Shown here: one piece after another, positions 26,501-34,317 of the stretch | Numbering within the stretch: position 1 is the stretch's first letter | Layout: every line of letters begins with the position of its first letter | From: JANQRV01 sp964533785 | Lineage (GTDB): Bacteria > Bacteroidota > Bacteroidia > Chitinophagales > Saprospiraceae | Assembly (NCBI GenBank): GCA_964533785.1 | Contig: CAZHNG010000011.1 | Coordinates: forward strand, 1-42,491 | DNA length: 42,491 nt | Direction of reading: 5' to 3' | The notes under the pieces: generated by a model | Databases searched by the model: none | The model's input: the letters and a program-made list of their open reading frames with translations, nothing else | Told to the model about the DNA's origin: nothing | Made by a program: the position numbers and the translations under genes

Positions 26501-26742
26501 GTTTCCGGATCAAAAATGACTGTGTATGTTTTTTTGAAACTGCCTCCGAAAACAAACCTGTCCCAAGAAGACCAAACCAATAATTGTCCATTGGGAAGAT
26601 TGGACACCGCTACCGGCACAATTGGTAAGTTAATAATGCCGGACCATCCTCCTTTGACATTAGGTTGAGCAAAAGTCATAGAAATCAATAAATATTGGCA
26701 AAGGCATAAAAGCCATACTCTTTTTAAAAATTCAATGTTCAT
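23572..26742 (-). CDS. Secreted galactose oxidase (copper-radical oxidase, AA5-like), multidomain
   Basis: This 1056-residue protein has a signal peptide (1-25). A kelch propeller (about 35-400) is followed by a DUF1929-type domain (about 415-510). The region closely resembles fungal galactose oxidase. The cross-linked Cys is in HDMFCPG (C98), its Tyr partner in SRGYQ (Y142), the stacking Trp in GGSWSGG (W160), and the axial Tyr and Cu ligand in RTYHS (Y361, H362). The last His ligand is in SSATHS (H455), and GGGGLCG (376-382) is also conserved. Then come an F5/8C-like domain (530-675), an MBG/Ig-like repeat (683-765), an unassigned beta domain (768-925) and a C-terminal module (930-1056) shared with the dihaem dehydrogenase. 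The expected reaction oxidises the C6 hydroxyl of galactose-type residues to an aldehyde, releasing H2O2, outside the cell. The acceptor is unproven. Confidence 0.88.
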   Translation of the reverse strand: MNIEFLKRVWLLCLCQYLLISMTFAQPNVKGGWSGIINLPIVPVAVSNLPNGQLLVWSSWDRFVFGGSFKKTYTVIFDPETNQPVEYLISNTQHDMFCPGINNLPDGRIFVVGGGTANRTSIFDPFTMEWVGSDKPNISRGYQGAVTLADGTVFTIGGSWSGGVPGGRDAEIWTPFEGWQLLPGLPVDVILDGANDPGGEYRADNHVWLWLAPNGKIFHAGPSANMHWIDASGNGSWTTIGPRGDGYSMCGTTVMYDIGKVLKAGGAAAYSDNFTIPNNDCYVLDINSDQVQVIDIPDMQYNRTFHNSVVLPNGQVLIFGGANLAKTFSDIGKEENNTPELYDPITNSWSLMEPMQVPRTYHSVAILLPDGRVFVGGGGLCGTDADCLDDEGNSLNHPDAEIFSPPYLFDDNGNLAMRPQILTSPVSADYHKTVIVKTDCEIASFSLIRFSSATHSTNNEQRRIPVTFQKQGVNTYELNILGANLLPPGYYMLFALNSAGVPSKSKNILIGSNIGIDEVPEYPCEISRQDWEVIETDSEQSSGSDFGGFQGELAIDNFPASRWQTNSGDPQPHEIQIDLKNIYDIVGFRYLPRQDGSVGGTILGYNFYVGTYNEVTEQIVWGSSVNSGTLAANTDLKEVVFSSSTPGRYIKMESTSAMGDGNRTTISEFYILAENCFTGTITQSINFSSISNKNVSDAPFQLNASASSGLPVSFSVVSGPAVLSDNNMVTLTGLPGEVVIRADQEGDNQYEAAPTVKQSFWVNDPSCPVVDLTAGTIQSHEVTGGDPEAGTAETSEDGTTLYITNNARKSISYSYSITPNTVLAFEFRTDLAGDTHAIAIGMDDDNILDENKTFTLLGGSNYPNAFDDFNNYTGNGYVEYLIPIGQFYTGSMDRIFFISEDITQPNDSHSYFRNIRVFENGACDAYQRTKVKIKVLLGGAYESSGGIMKDNLMVNGLVPSSNPYGDSPWNYEGEECIVSFPDECVDWVLVHLRDPNDPSQVLYQRTCLVKKDGTVMDTNGSEEIDFGRTGLSSAYVSVHHRNHLGVMTGSAIQLNQ

Positions 26743-27179
26743 AGCTTTAATATCTAATAATTACACAAAGGGAAAAAAGAGAGGGGAAAATTGATATATT
26801 AGTATATTAAGTAGGCGAGATAGCATGATTAAACACGTCAAATCCAATAACAATCAAAAAATGTAAAAGTTCAGTAGATTCACTTTATCCTTCATCGCAC
26901 ATGCTTTTAATGGTCAATCCAAGGTTTTTACAAATAGTCTAAACCAATTGAAAATCAATTTGCTGTATAGCTTATTTATGAAAAAAGTGCAAGGTTTTGA
27001 ATGAAGTTTCAAAACCTTGCACTTTTTAAGAACAAAATTGCCGTCAATTTCAGCGATTTTACATGAATTCCAAAATAGATATATTGAAAATTAAATAATT
27101 AGCGAGAACTTAAGCGCATTAACTTTTAATATTCGTTTTTTTCTTCTAACTCCGGGTAAGCACAGATCAATATTTCAGG
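26743..27179. other. Intergenic region with operon terminator
   Basis: This 437-bp AT-rich region separates the galactose oxidase gene from the end of the long sulfotransferase/glycosyltransferase operon. Apart from the strong hairpin at 26982-27027 I see no gene. I found no full promoter match for the oxidase gene. Confidence 0.6.
26982..27027 (-). terminator. Strong, potentially bidirectional terminator
   Basis: AAAAAGTGCAAGGTTTTGA and its exact reverse complement form a 19-bp stem with an 8-base loop. An A-run on one side and a T-run on the other give a rho-independent signal in either direction. It lies about 150 bases after the sulfotransferase stop at 27180, so it would end the long leftward operon and insulate the galactose oxidase gene. 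Confidence 0.8.
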
Positions 27180-27908
27180 TTATTCCTCCAAAGTATAGCC
27201 AAAATATTCCAATTCTAAGTCGTAAATATTTTTTACAATAGCAATTGTTTCTTCATCATAATAATCTTTGACTTTTCTTTTCGATTTTCTAATACCACCT
27301 TTTAATTGGGGTATTCGATCTACCTCGTAGGGGATATTTAGTTTTTCACAAACTTCTTTTATTCCTTCATTCATAAGCTCTTGACGTATAAAATAATCAA
27401 CACAAATTTTTCCATCTAAAACGTACTTATTTCTGTCGAAGATCTTTCCACCACTTTTTATCCAATTACGAAAACTTTCAATTTCAGAATTCCCCCTTTT
27501 GTAATCCGTAAACCGCCCTTTTTTAATAATATTTCTAAGTGTAACTTTTGTTTTTTCTCCAAAAGTTCGATTTTTCTTTCTATGTTCGTTAAAGTAATAT
27601 CCAGAAATGAGTTTATCGAAAGGGTTTCGAATTACGCAGAATTTATAATAATCATCCCAAATTTCATCACCTAATAAAGATTTAATCTCTGCCGCAGATT
27701 GATGATTATACCATTTTTTTGCTTTTTGTTTTGCATGTTTGCCACGATAGCCTATTATACCTGCTTTACTTTCGTATTCATCTCTTTTATGGGCAAACTC
27801 CCATTCCCCTTCATGCATACAAAATTTTTCAAAATAAGATTCAACTGAAGTTCCTCCAGTTTTGACGGTTTTTAAGTAAATGAATTTGTATCTATGACTA
27901 ACTAGCAT
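27180..27908 (-). CDS. Sulfotransferase family 2-like protein
   Basis: This 242-residue protein has PAPS-binding motifs. The 5'-phosphosulfate loop is VKTGGTS (residues 15-21), very close to the N-terminus, and the 3'-phosphate segment is VIRNPFDKLIS (92-102). This is the layout of Sulfotransfer_2 enzymes such as carbohydrate O-sulfotransferases. The middle and C-terminus are very basic, as expected for binding an anionic polymer. It has no signal peptide and is probably cytoplasmic. It is the last gene of the long leftward run, 170 bp after a GT4 gene, and a strong terminator follows. Confidence 0.8.
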   Translation of the reverse strand: MLVSHRYKFIYLKTVKTGGTSVESYFEKFCMHEGEWEFAHKRDEYESKAGIIGYRGKHAKQKAKKWYNHQSAAEIKSLLGDEIWDDYYKFCVIRNPFDKLISGYYFNEHRKKNRTFGEKTKVTLRNIIKKGRFTDYKRGNSEIESFRNWIKSGGKIFDRNKYVLDGKICVDYFIRQELMNEGIKEVCEKLNIPYEVDRIPQLKGGIRKSKRKVKDYYDEETIAIVKNIYDLELEYFGYTLEE

Positions 27909-28078
27909 TATCTAAGATTTTAAATTAGTAAAAAATTATTAAGGTAATATTTGATGGGAAATCATACCCCCAAAATGATCAAAATCTGAGTTCTATTTTA
28001 GCATTTTGAAAAATGTGAAAGCTAATACCTACTGACTAGAAGACATTCAATAGAATTGAAAAGCATTGGAAGTAAAAA

Positions 28079-29254
28079 TCACTTGACAATTTCAGATAAT
28101 AGGTTCAAAAGAATAGCATTATTCTTACTAACGTTAAAATGTTGAATACAAGCTTCCCTTCCCTTTCTTCCAATTTGTAAGGCAAAATCTGGCTTTGCTA
28201 ACAATCTTTCGATAGCTTCGTTTAATGCGGTTGCACTACCGGGCTCAACAATTAGGGCGTTTTCTTTATCTTTCAAATAATGGGATACATCACCGGTATG
28301 AGAGGTGATAACGGGGTTGCCGGTAGCTAAATATTCTCCCAATTTAAAAGGGAAACCGGCATGTGAAAAGCCAGACCCCGTTCTGGGAACACAAAGTATA
28401 TCAGCGTTCAATAACTCTTGATAAAACAAATCATCTGGCAGATACCCCAGGAAGTTAGTCCTCGCTAAATGACCGTATTTTTTTTTATAATAATCCGCTT
28501 GCCTACCTCTTCCGATCAGATTCAGAACTACATTAAACCTTGGGTCAATGTTTTCAACCGCTTCAATCAAAAAGTCCAGTCCGTCTTTAGCAGCAAAAGA
28601 ACCCGCATAAGTAATTCTAATGGGGTCATTGAATTGCGTTTTCTTTGGTAACTGCTCTATTTTGGCAGAAATAGGAATTAAAACGATGGGTTTATTGTAC
28701 TTGTTCTTTTTTACATATTTCTTTTTCAAATGTGTGGAAATTACGACGATTGCATGACCTAATTTCAAATTCAACCGGTCTAAAAATCTTACAATTGAAA
28801 GATTGATACGCCTGGCAAGAGAAACTTTTCCACTATGGAAATCATAATCTTCAACAATATCGAAAACTATTTTGTAGCCTTTCAAATAGCCATAAAGAAT
28901 AAAAACGATATTGTCCAAATTAATACTTCCGTAATAGTATATGATACAGCGGTTTCCTTTTTTAAAATTATTCAGTATGTTCAATCCATCCCTTAAATAC
29001 TTCACATATTTGAATGGTAAGGATAAGTTAAGCTTTAGCCCTTTCCCAATTGTTTGAAAGGGAACACCTTTATGAGTCCCTTTTTCAATAATTTGTTCTT
29101 GCTTAATGGCTTTGCCTCCTTGTCTCAGTAACAAAACCATAATAGCATTATGTTCAGCATATACAGCATCAATAAAATGTTGTATCCGTTTAGTTCCGGC
29201 CATTCCATAAGGGTACGGGAAATTGCCCATAAAGATTACTCGGATGTCTTTCAT
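28079..29254 (-). CDS. GT4 glycosyltransferase
   Basis: The ATG at 29254 is preferred; the frame stays open to a TTG at 29281, but MKDIRVIFMGNFPY is the normal start of a GT-B domain. The 391-residue product has a C-terminal Glycos_transf_1 domain. ITYAGSFAAKDGLDFLIEA begins that domain, and GFPFKLGEYLATGNPVI carries the conserved Glu that contacts the nucleotide. It is cytoplasmic or peripheral on the membrane, where it would add one sugar to the lipid-linked repeat unit. Donor and linkage are not readable. There is a 27-base gap to the next gene upstream. Confidence 0.8.
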   Translation of the reverse strand: MKDIRVIFMGNFPYPYGMAGTKRIQHFIDAVYAEHNAIMVLLLRQGGKAIKQEQIIEKGTHKGVPFQTIGKGLKLNLSLPFKYVKYLRDGLNILNNFKKGNRCIIYYYGSINLDNIVFILYGYLKGYKIVFDIVEDYDFHSGKVSLARRINLSIVRFLDRLNLKLGHAIVVISTHLKKKYVKKNKYNKPIVLIPISAKIEQLPKKTQFNDPIRITYAGSFAAKDGLDFLIEAVENIDPRFNVVLNLIGRGRQADYYKKKYGHLARTNFLGYLPDDLFYQELLNADILCVPRTGSGFSHAGFPFKLGEYLATGNPVITSHTGDVSHYLKDKENALIVEPGSATALNEAIERLLAKPDFALQIGRKGREACIQHFNVSKNNAILLNLLSEIVK

Positions 29255-29281
29255 TAATAACTTTTGAAAATCAATTGCCAA

Positions 29282-30625
29282 TTAAACTTCTAATAAGGAA
29301 AGGGCTTTCCTAAACTTTTCTCGAATAACATCTGCGTCGTGATGTTCTTGGGTGAATTTTTTTCCAAATTTCCCCAATGATTCCCTCAGTGACTCGTCAT
29401 TATATAAAATGGTAATAGCATTTTTTAGATCGTCTCCCTTATTGTTGGTGACGAGATAAGCCCATTTTTTTCTTTTAGCATACTTAGCCAAGGCTACTTC
29501 TTTCGGAGCATAAACTAATATTGGCGTACCAGTTGCCATATATTCCGAACATTTTGTGGGCATAGACAGCTTGATATATTTAATGCTTTCTTCGTCGTAA
29601 TCAATAGGTAGTACGAGAAGATCAGCACTCGCAAGCTTTTTTGGTAATTCCTTGTAAGGTACAGGAGGGGAGGTTTGGCAATAAGGAAGTAATGCCACTT
29701 GTTTTGTGATTGGATTATCTGATGAGGTGGTTTGCAGAATAAATTCAATATCAAAGCCCTCTTTACCTAAGGCGGAAACCGTATTGGCAATATCAAGTAT
29801 TGAAAAATAGGTGCCGGTTCCTATGCGCCCAGCGTATAGAACTGTGAAAGTCCCTTTTTTGGACCAATTTGATCTACTATCTGTTAACCAATGGTTTAAT
29901 TCAGCAGGGTTATGGAATGGGGAAAAATCCAAACCATACCTGATCTTGTAGGCATCACTCATTTCTTGGCAAATACTCATTCTAATCGTCGCCTTTGATA
30001 AAAAATCCTTTATGGTTTCATTTATTATGCTCTCCCAATATTTTCTAAAGACTATAGCTTTATTCATAGTGGATAAGTAATCGTCCATAATGTGAACCGC
30101 TAATTGTGTTTCTATTCTATCCAGTAATTGCAAGGCAAATTTTTGATGTACAAAGAATCCGCCGTGCATATATATGATATCTGGATTAAATTCCTTTACC
30201 CAATCAAGGAATTGATCGGAAACCTGGTATCTGTACACCCAATAATACACACCCAGTCTGTGTAGTAGTTGAATAATGTTTTTTTTAAGATTTTGCTTTG
30301 CCCCCCCTTTCTTTTTTCTGGTATTCAAACCGATTCTTTCGAAACTTTTACCCTCGTAATTTTCAAATTGGGATTCGTCTATTTTACCTGATTTTATTTT
30401 ACGTTGTAAAATACTGAAGGGGAAAGTCCATTTCTCTTCCTGATTTCCAAGCTGGTAATAATTTTTACAGACTTGTCCCTGGGTTAAATCAATATTTGAA
30501 GAGGCAACCGCAATTGCTTCTTTTGGCCAATTAAAAAACAAATTGTTGAGTGTAATACCAGCACCACTTCTTTTGGTGAAAGTCGGTCCAATTATCAGGA
30601 CTTTGGGATAATGTTGAAAATCCAT
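29282..30625 (-). CDS. GT4-like glycosyltransferase
   Basis: The start is placed at the ATG at 30625 (MDFQHYPKVLIIGPTF). An in-frame TTG at 30673 would add 16 residues and overlap the previous gene. The 447-residue protein has a GT-B layout. An N-terminal Rossmann-like part with GAGITLNNL is followed by a C-terminal half with FTVLYAGRIGTG and PTKCSEYMATGTPILVY, the conserved Glu region. It is probably a repeat-unit glycosyltransferase with unknown donor. It sits in the middle of a tight run of four GT genes. Confidence 0.75.
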   Translation of the reverse strand: MDFQHYPKVLIIGPTFTKRSGAGITLNNLFFNWPKEAIAVASSNIDLTQGQVCKNYYQLGNQEEKWTFPFSILQRKIKSGKIDESQFENYEGKSFERIGLNTRKKKGGAKQNLKKNIIQLLHRLGVYYWVYRYQVSDQFLDWVKEFNPDIIYMHGGFFVHQKFALQLLDRIETQLAVHIMDDYLSTMNKAIVFRKYWESIINETIKDFLSKATIRMSICQEMSDAYKIRYGLDFSPFHNPAELNHWLTDSRSNWSKKGTFTVLYAGRIGTGTYFSILDIANTVSALGKEGFDIEFILQTTSSDNPITKQVALLPYCQTSPPVPYKELPKKLASADLLVLPIDYDEESIKYIKLSMPTKCSEYMATGTPILVYAPKEVALAKYAKRKKWAYLVTNNKGDDLKNAITILYNDESLRESLGKFGKKFTQEHHDADVIREKFRKALSLLEV

Positions 30626-30656
30626 TAGAAAAAGTTTCTGCAAAAAATTTGAATGG

Positions 30657-31916
30657 CTAACTAGAAGCAGCAAGTGCCTTTGAAATATTCACCAAGTCAT
30701 CAACTATTGTATTAGGGTCATGCCGCTTTAGGGCAGTTTTTCGGGCATTCTGTCCATAGGCAATAGCGATCTCTTTGTCTTTAATTAGCTCGAGGATAGC
30801 TCCTGTCATAGCATAAATATCACCTGGTTGAACTAAAAGGCCTTCTTTTCGATTGTTTAATAAATCGGGAACTCCACCTGTATTTGTTGAGATAACAGGC
30901 ATCCCAATAATCATTGCCTCACATACACTATTCGGACTGTTATCAATATGTGAAGGATGCACAAATATATCGGCAGAAAGCAATTGCTGGATCAATTCAG
31001 GTGAAGGAATTCTTCCCAAAGGACTGATATTTAATTCTGATGCTTTTTTCTTGAATTTCTTTTCTGAAATAATTAAAAGATCGTGCTTACTTGATATTCC
31101 AGCTATCCGCCATTCAAATTTATCTCCAAGAATAGGTATTAATAATTCACAACAACCGAATATCATCTCCATTCCTTTATAGAGATTATTTTGAATGGTG
31201 GAAAAAAGAATGATTTTCTCATGGTTTCTGTTCGGCTTCCATTGTATATTGTAAAACTCATGACGCAAAATCTCATCACAATGATAGTAATTTGCATTCG
31301 GGGATAAAATCGATGTTATGCGCTTATCCCATTGAGTTCGGCCAAGAAAATGGTTGCAAGATTTAAAAATTTCCGCTTCTTTTTTTGCAGTTTTTACCGC
31401 CTTATAATATTTATGTAAATGACTTACCCCATTCCAATAACTTTTTCTCGGCATGTACTTAATCAATTCCCTTTTTGAAAATCCATTAAACCACATGTGA
31501 GTATAAACGGTCAAATTACCTTGAATCCAAATTAATGTTGGTATCTGTATTTTAGGTATGATTAGTCCATAGTTTTTCTCAGATCCAAAAATGTGAATAA
31601 CGTCGGGTTTAAAATTTTCAATAATTTCGAGGTATGTTTCAACCATGTTATCGGGCTCTATAAGATGGCGATGTTTTGCAATAAACCATTGAAACTTATT
31701 TCTTTGAAATTGAGGAAAAGCGAAATAGGTAGTCTTGTCAAGTTCAAACTGTTCAACAATGTTTGTTTTCCATGGAAAGACTAATCCTAATTCAATATCT
31801 GTCCTTTTGGTGAGATGATATTGTAATGATGAAACCCAGCCATTGCCAATCCCTAATTTACCAGTCATTTTTTCCGTAGCAAGTGCGGGTGTCATACAGA
31901 ACCATAATATTTTCAT
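30657..31916 (-). CDS. GT4 glycosyltransferase
   Basis: This 419-residue GT-B enzyme has a C-terminal Glycos_transf_1 domain. FVHPSHIDNSPNSVCEAM and IGMPVISTNTGGVPDLL form the classic donor-binding E-x7-E region, here SPNSVCEAM-type. The N-terminal half is longer and less typical. The start codon overlaps the stop of the upstream GT4 gene by four bases (ATGA), so the two are coupled and probably add neighbouring sugars. Confidence 0.85.
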   Translation of the reverse strand: MKILWFCMTPALATEKMTGKLGIGNGWVSSLQYHLTKRTDIELGLVFPWKTNIVEQFELDKTTYFAFPQFQRNKFQWFIAKHRHLIEPDNMVETYLEIIENFKPDVIHIFGSEKNYGLIIPKIQIPTLIWIQGNLTVYTHMWFNGFSKRELIKYMPRKSYWNGVSHLHKYYKAVKTAKKEAEIFKSCNHFLGRTQWDKRITSILSPNANYYHCDEILRHEFYNIQWKPNRNHEKIILFSTIQNNLYKGMEMIFGCCELLIPILGDKFEWRIAGISSKHDLLIISEKKFKKKASELNISPLGRIPSPELIQQLLSADIFVHPSHIDNSPNSVCEAMIIGMPVISTNTGGVPDLLNNRKEGLLVQPGDIYAMTGAILELIKDKEIAIAYGQNARKTALKRHDPNTIVDDLVNISKALAASS

Positions 31917-32992
31917 TTTTTACCTTTTATTTTTATGTTTTCAATCACTTGCAAATACTTTTCCTTTAAGGTTTCAAGTGAATGATTAGCCTTGATGATG
32001 TCGAAGCTATTTTTTCCAAAAGAAATTCTTTTTTCGTAGTTAGTACACAAATCATAAATTCGGCTTGCCATGTTCTGATAATCCTTGGGGACCACCAAAT
32101 ATCCGTTGACATTTTCTTTTACCAGATAACTACTATCCCCGACATCGGTTGCAACTATTGGTAAGGAGAACTCCATAGCCTCCATAATGGTATTTGATAA
32201 ACCCTCAAAAATGGAAGCACTAAAATATATGTCCGATACTTTGTACAAGTCACGCAGATTACTGGAGTTGGTTATCATTTCCACCCTGTTTTCAAGGCCA
32301 AACTTCTTTATCCATCTTCGAATTTCAGGTTCTAAATCTCCATAACCAACTATTCTGTATGTCAAATCAATAGAATAATTTTCAGATAAATATGCGATGC
32401 TCCGCAAGGCAGTGTAATAATCTTTTTGCGTTACAAACCTTCCAACTGTAAGAAGGTTAACTTTATCTTTTGGTGGTCTTTTATAAAAACTTTCCCGAAC
32501 CTCCATTCCATTGTGAATTACGATAAACTTTTCGGGAATAAAATTTCTCCTGACCATCTCATTAACTCCCTGATAAGTATTAGAAATGGAATAATTGACA
32601 ATACGATTATGCAGCATTCTTAAAAAAAAGGTTTTGTGAGCATCTATTTGGGCATTTCGCAGTCCGGCAAAGATGAATTTCACGTTTGCTGTCCTGCCAA
32701 TAATTCCGGCAAACAAGGAGTCGCCTGGTAAATAAGAAAATAGGTATTCAATTTTATTCGTGACAAGTATTTTTTTGAACTGCTTAGCTTTAGAGATAAC
32801 GTTCCCCTGAAGGGAAATATATTTGATGCTATTTTCCTGAATAAACTGAAGGTGTTTTTCGTGTTTGGGGTTATCGCTAATTGCTATATATACTACATCG
32901 TGAACATCATTTAAAGCTTTGGCCAATAATAGGCTTTGCTTTTCGGCTCCTCCTACAGCCAAGGACCGGATGGTAATACAAATTCTTTCCAA
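31913..32992 (-). CDS. GT4 glycosyltransferase (TTG start)
   Basis: This 359-residue GT-B enzyme begins with ICITIRSLAVGGAEKQ, whose GGAE motif (14-17) is typical of GT4 acceptor loops. The donor-binding FEGLSNTIMEAM is at 262-273, followed by LPIVATDVGD. The start is TTG at 32992: a TAA stop lies only two codons upstream, no ATG lies between, and the first internal Met is at residue 126, far inside the domain. It is 14 bp after the NDST-like sulfotransferase gene and overlaps the next GT gene by four bases. Confidence 0.85.
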   Translation of the reverse strand: MERICITIRSLAVGGAEKQSLLLAKALNDVHDVVYIAISDNPKHEKHLQFIQENSIKYISLQGNVISKAKQFKKILVTNKIEYLFSYLPGDSLFAGIIGRTANVKFIFAGLRNAQIDAHKTFFLRMLHNRIVNYSISNTYQGVNEMVRRNFIPEKFIVIHNGMEVRESFYKRPPKDKVNLLTVGRFVTQKDYYTALRSIAYLSENYSIDLTYRIVGYGDLEPEIRRWIKKFGLENRVEMITNSSNLRDLYKVSDIYFSASIFEGLSNTIMEAMEFSLPIVATDVGDSSYLVKENVNGYLVVPKDYQNMASRIYDLCTNYEKRISFGKNSFDIIKANHSLETLKEKYLQVIENIKIKGKK

Positions 32993-33006
32993 CTGATTTA
33001 AATAGT

Positions 33007-33999
33007 TTAGATTAAGATTCTTGTAAATGCATGCTGGTTGATATCGATATTGTACCTTGTTTTTAATTGCTGTACTTCCTCGCTATACAGTTCTTGTAAA
33101 TAGTTAAGGAATGAGGCTGGCATAGCTTGGCTACTGGTTGGGTTTATTATTTCTGTAGCCTGTTTTCCTACTAATTTCTCATTAGCATCAACTTGTAAAA
33201 ACTTGAAAATATTCAATAACAATTGTTTGGGATTGTGTTTTATCATTTCGTAGGAACCAATAAATAAATTTCCTTTCTTTAGGTTTCTGCTCCAATTATC
33301 TATTTGTTCTGTGTAGGTTCCACATCTAATTTGATATTCCAAATTGAAAAAATCAAAAAATGCTTGGTCTTCGACCTCTCTCTTCTCACCTATTTGAGAT
33401 CTTATTAAATACTTTTTGGCATGAGACCAAGCTCTATCCCAGGGCCTCCTTATCATTAAGATTATTTTGATATTAGGATTTAAAGCACATATCTCTTTTA
33501 CAATCTCTGGATTAAGCATAGCGTAAGATGCTGTGGCTTCTCCTCTGACTTTAGGATCGTATGGCAACTTGTAGTTTTTATTAAAATATCGATGTTTATA
33601 TGCTTTCTCCAAGAAGCTGTCAGTAAAAAAAGACAAATACCATTCTAATTGATTGGCTTGACTAACCCCAGTTTTCAAAAAATCAAAATAAAAAACCTTT
33701 ATGGCCTCCCTTATGAAAGTGGTAGGGTTTTTCAATGCCAAACTATTATCAAAAGCATAGTAATGACGTGAATACCGGTTATCCGGTAGATCCAGCCTAT
33801 TAAAAAAATACAACTCTTTAGGGTAGGAAAAAAAAATTTCGTTGTGTCTTCTTAAATTGGCAGAAAGCCAAGTTGTACCTGTACGTTGAGGACCGATGAT
33901 CAAGAAGTCTGGAAATTGTCCCTTGATCACTCTTTTCTTGTTCCTAAACTTTAAATAATGAAAGTTTTCTTGTTTTGCCGGAGGCAAAATTATTTTCAT
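33007..33999 (-). CDS. Sulfotransferase (NDST/Sulfotransfer_1-like)
   Basis: This 330-residue protein has the motif PQRTGTTWL (residues 37-45), followed by the acidic/aromatic segment YPKELYFF (59-66). These match heparan-sulfate N-deacetylase/N-sulfotransferase-type domains, where a Lys-Glu pair near this position is catalytic. The 3'-phosphate segment RRPWDRAWSHAK is at 184-195, with the conserved Arg and Ser. It has no signal peptide. It is the first gene after the heptad inverted repeat and is followed closely by four glycosyltransferase genes. It probably sulfates a sugar during cytoplasmic repeat-unit assembly; the acceptor position is unknown. Confidence 0.85.
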   Translation of the reverse strand: MKIILPPAKQENFHYLKFRNKKRVIKGQFPDFLIIGPQRTGTTWLSANLRRHNEIFFSYPKELYFFNRLDLPDNRYSRHYYAFDNSLALKNPTTFIREAIKVFYFDFLKTGVSQANQLEWYLSFFTDSFLEKAYKHRYFNKNYKLPYDPKVRGEATASYAMLNPEIVKEICALNPNIKIILMIRRPWDRAWSHAKKYLIRSQIGEKREVEDQAFFDFFNLEYQIRCGTYTEQIDNWSRNLKKGNLFIGSYEMIKHNPKQLLLNIFKFLQVDANEKLVGKQATEIINPTSSQAMPASFLNYLQELYSEEVQQLKTRYNIDINQHAFTRILI

Positions 34000-34317
34000 T
34001 CGTATATAATTTGTTCATTCGTTTCCACGAATTAATTACTAGACTTTTGACGCTAGACTCTAGAAGTTAGACTAAAAATTCTAACTAATTGACAATCAAC
34101 GGAAATTTTATTTATTCTGAAAAATTGATATCCATTGAATATCAGCGGTTTGTTGTCTAAAATCTAGCGTCTAGTGTCTAGCGTCAAAAGTCCAAAATTA
34201 AGTAACAAACTTTGAAAAAATGTAACTACTTCGTTTTCCTGTCTACCTCAACCACCTCGATGGGCCATAACCGTCAGGCTAAGTCTGATAATTCTATTTT
34301 TTTAAATACAATTGTAA
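34000..34317. other. Intergenic region with large heptad inverted repeat
   Basis: This 318-bp gap in an otherwise tight leftward operon has no gene. It carries two facing arrays of a degenerate heptamer (34042-34072 and 34155-34192), which form an inverted repeat with a central spacer of about 80-120 bases. TAATTTTG on the minus strand near 34200-34193 fits a -7 box, but no upstream TTG supports it. Confidence 0.6.
34042..34192. repeat. Inverted pair of heptad repeat arrays
   Basis: The left arm GACTTTTGACGCTAGAC (34042-34058) and right arm GTCTAGCGTCAAAAGTC (34176-34192) are perfect 17-bp reverse complements. Both belong to longer 7-base-periodic arrays. The right array reads GTCTAAA, ATCTAGC, GTCTAGT, GTCTAGC, GTCAAAA. 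The left array, on the minus strand, reads GTCTAAC, TTCTAGA, GTCTAGC, GTCAAAA. The same unit occurs at 106-133 and 285-319. Confidence 0.75.

Noticed and set aside
29255..29281. TTG start nine codons upstream for the GT4 gene
   Set aside because: The ATG at 29254 gives the standard GT-B N-terminus; the extra residues are not needed.
30626..30673. TTG start sixteen codons upstream for the GT4-like gene
   Set aside because: It would overlap the previous gene and add a non-conserved hydrophobic stretch; the ATG at 30625 starts a normal GT-B strand.
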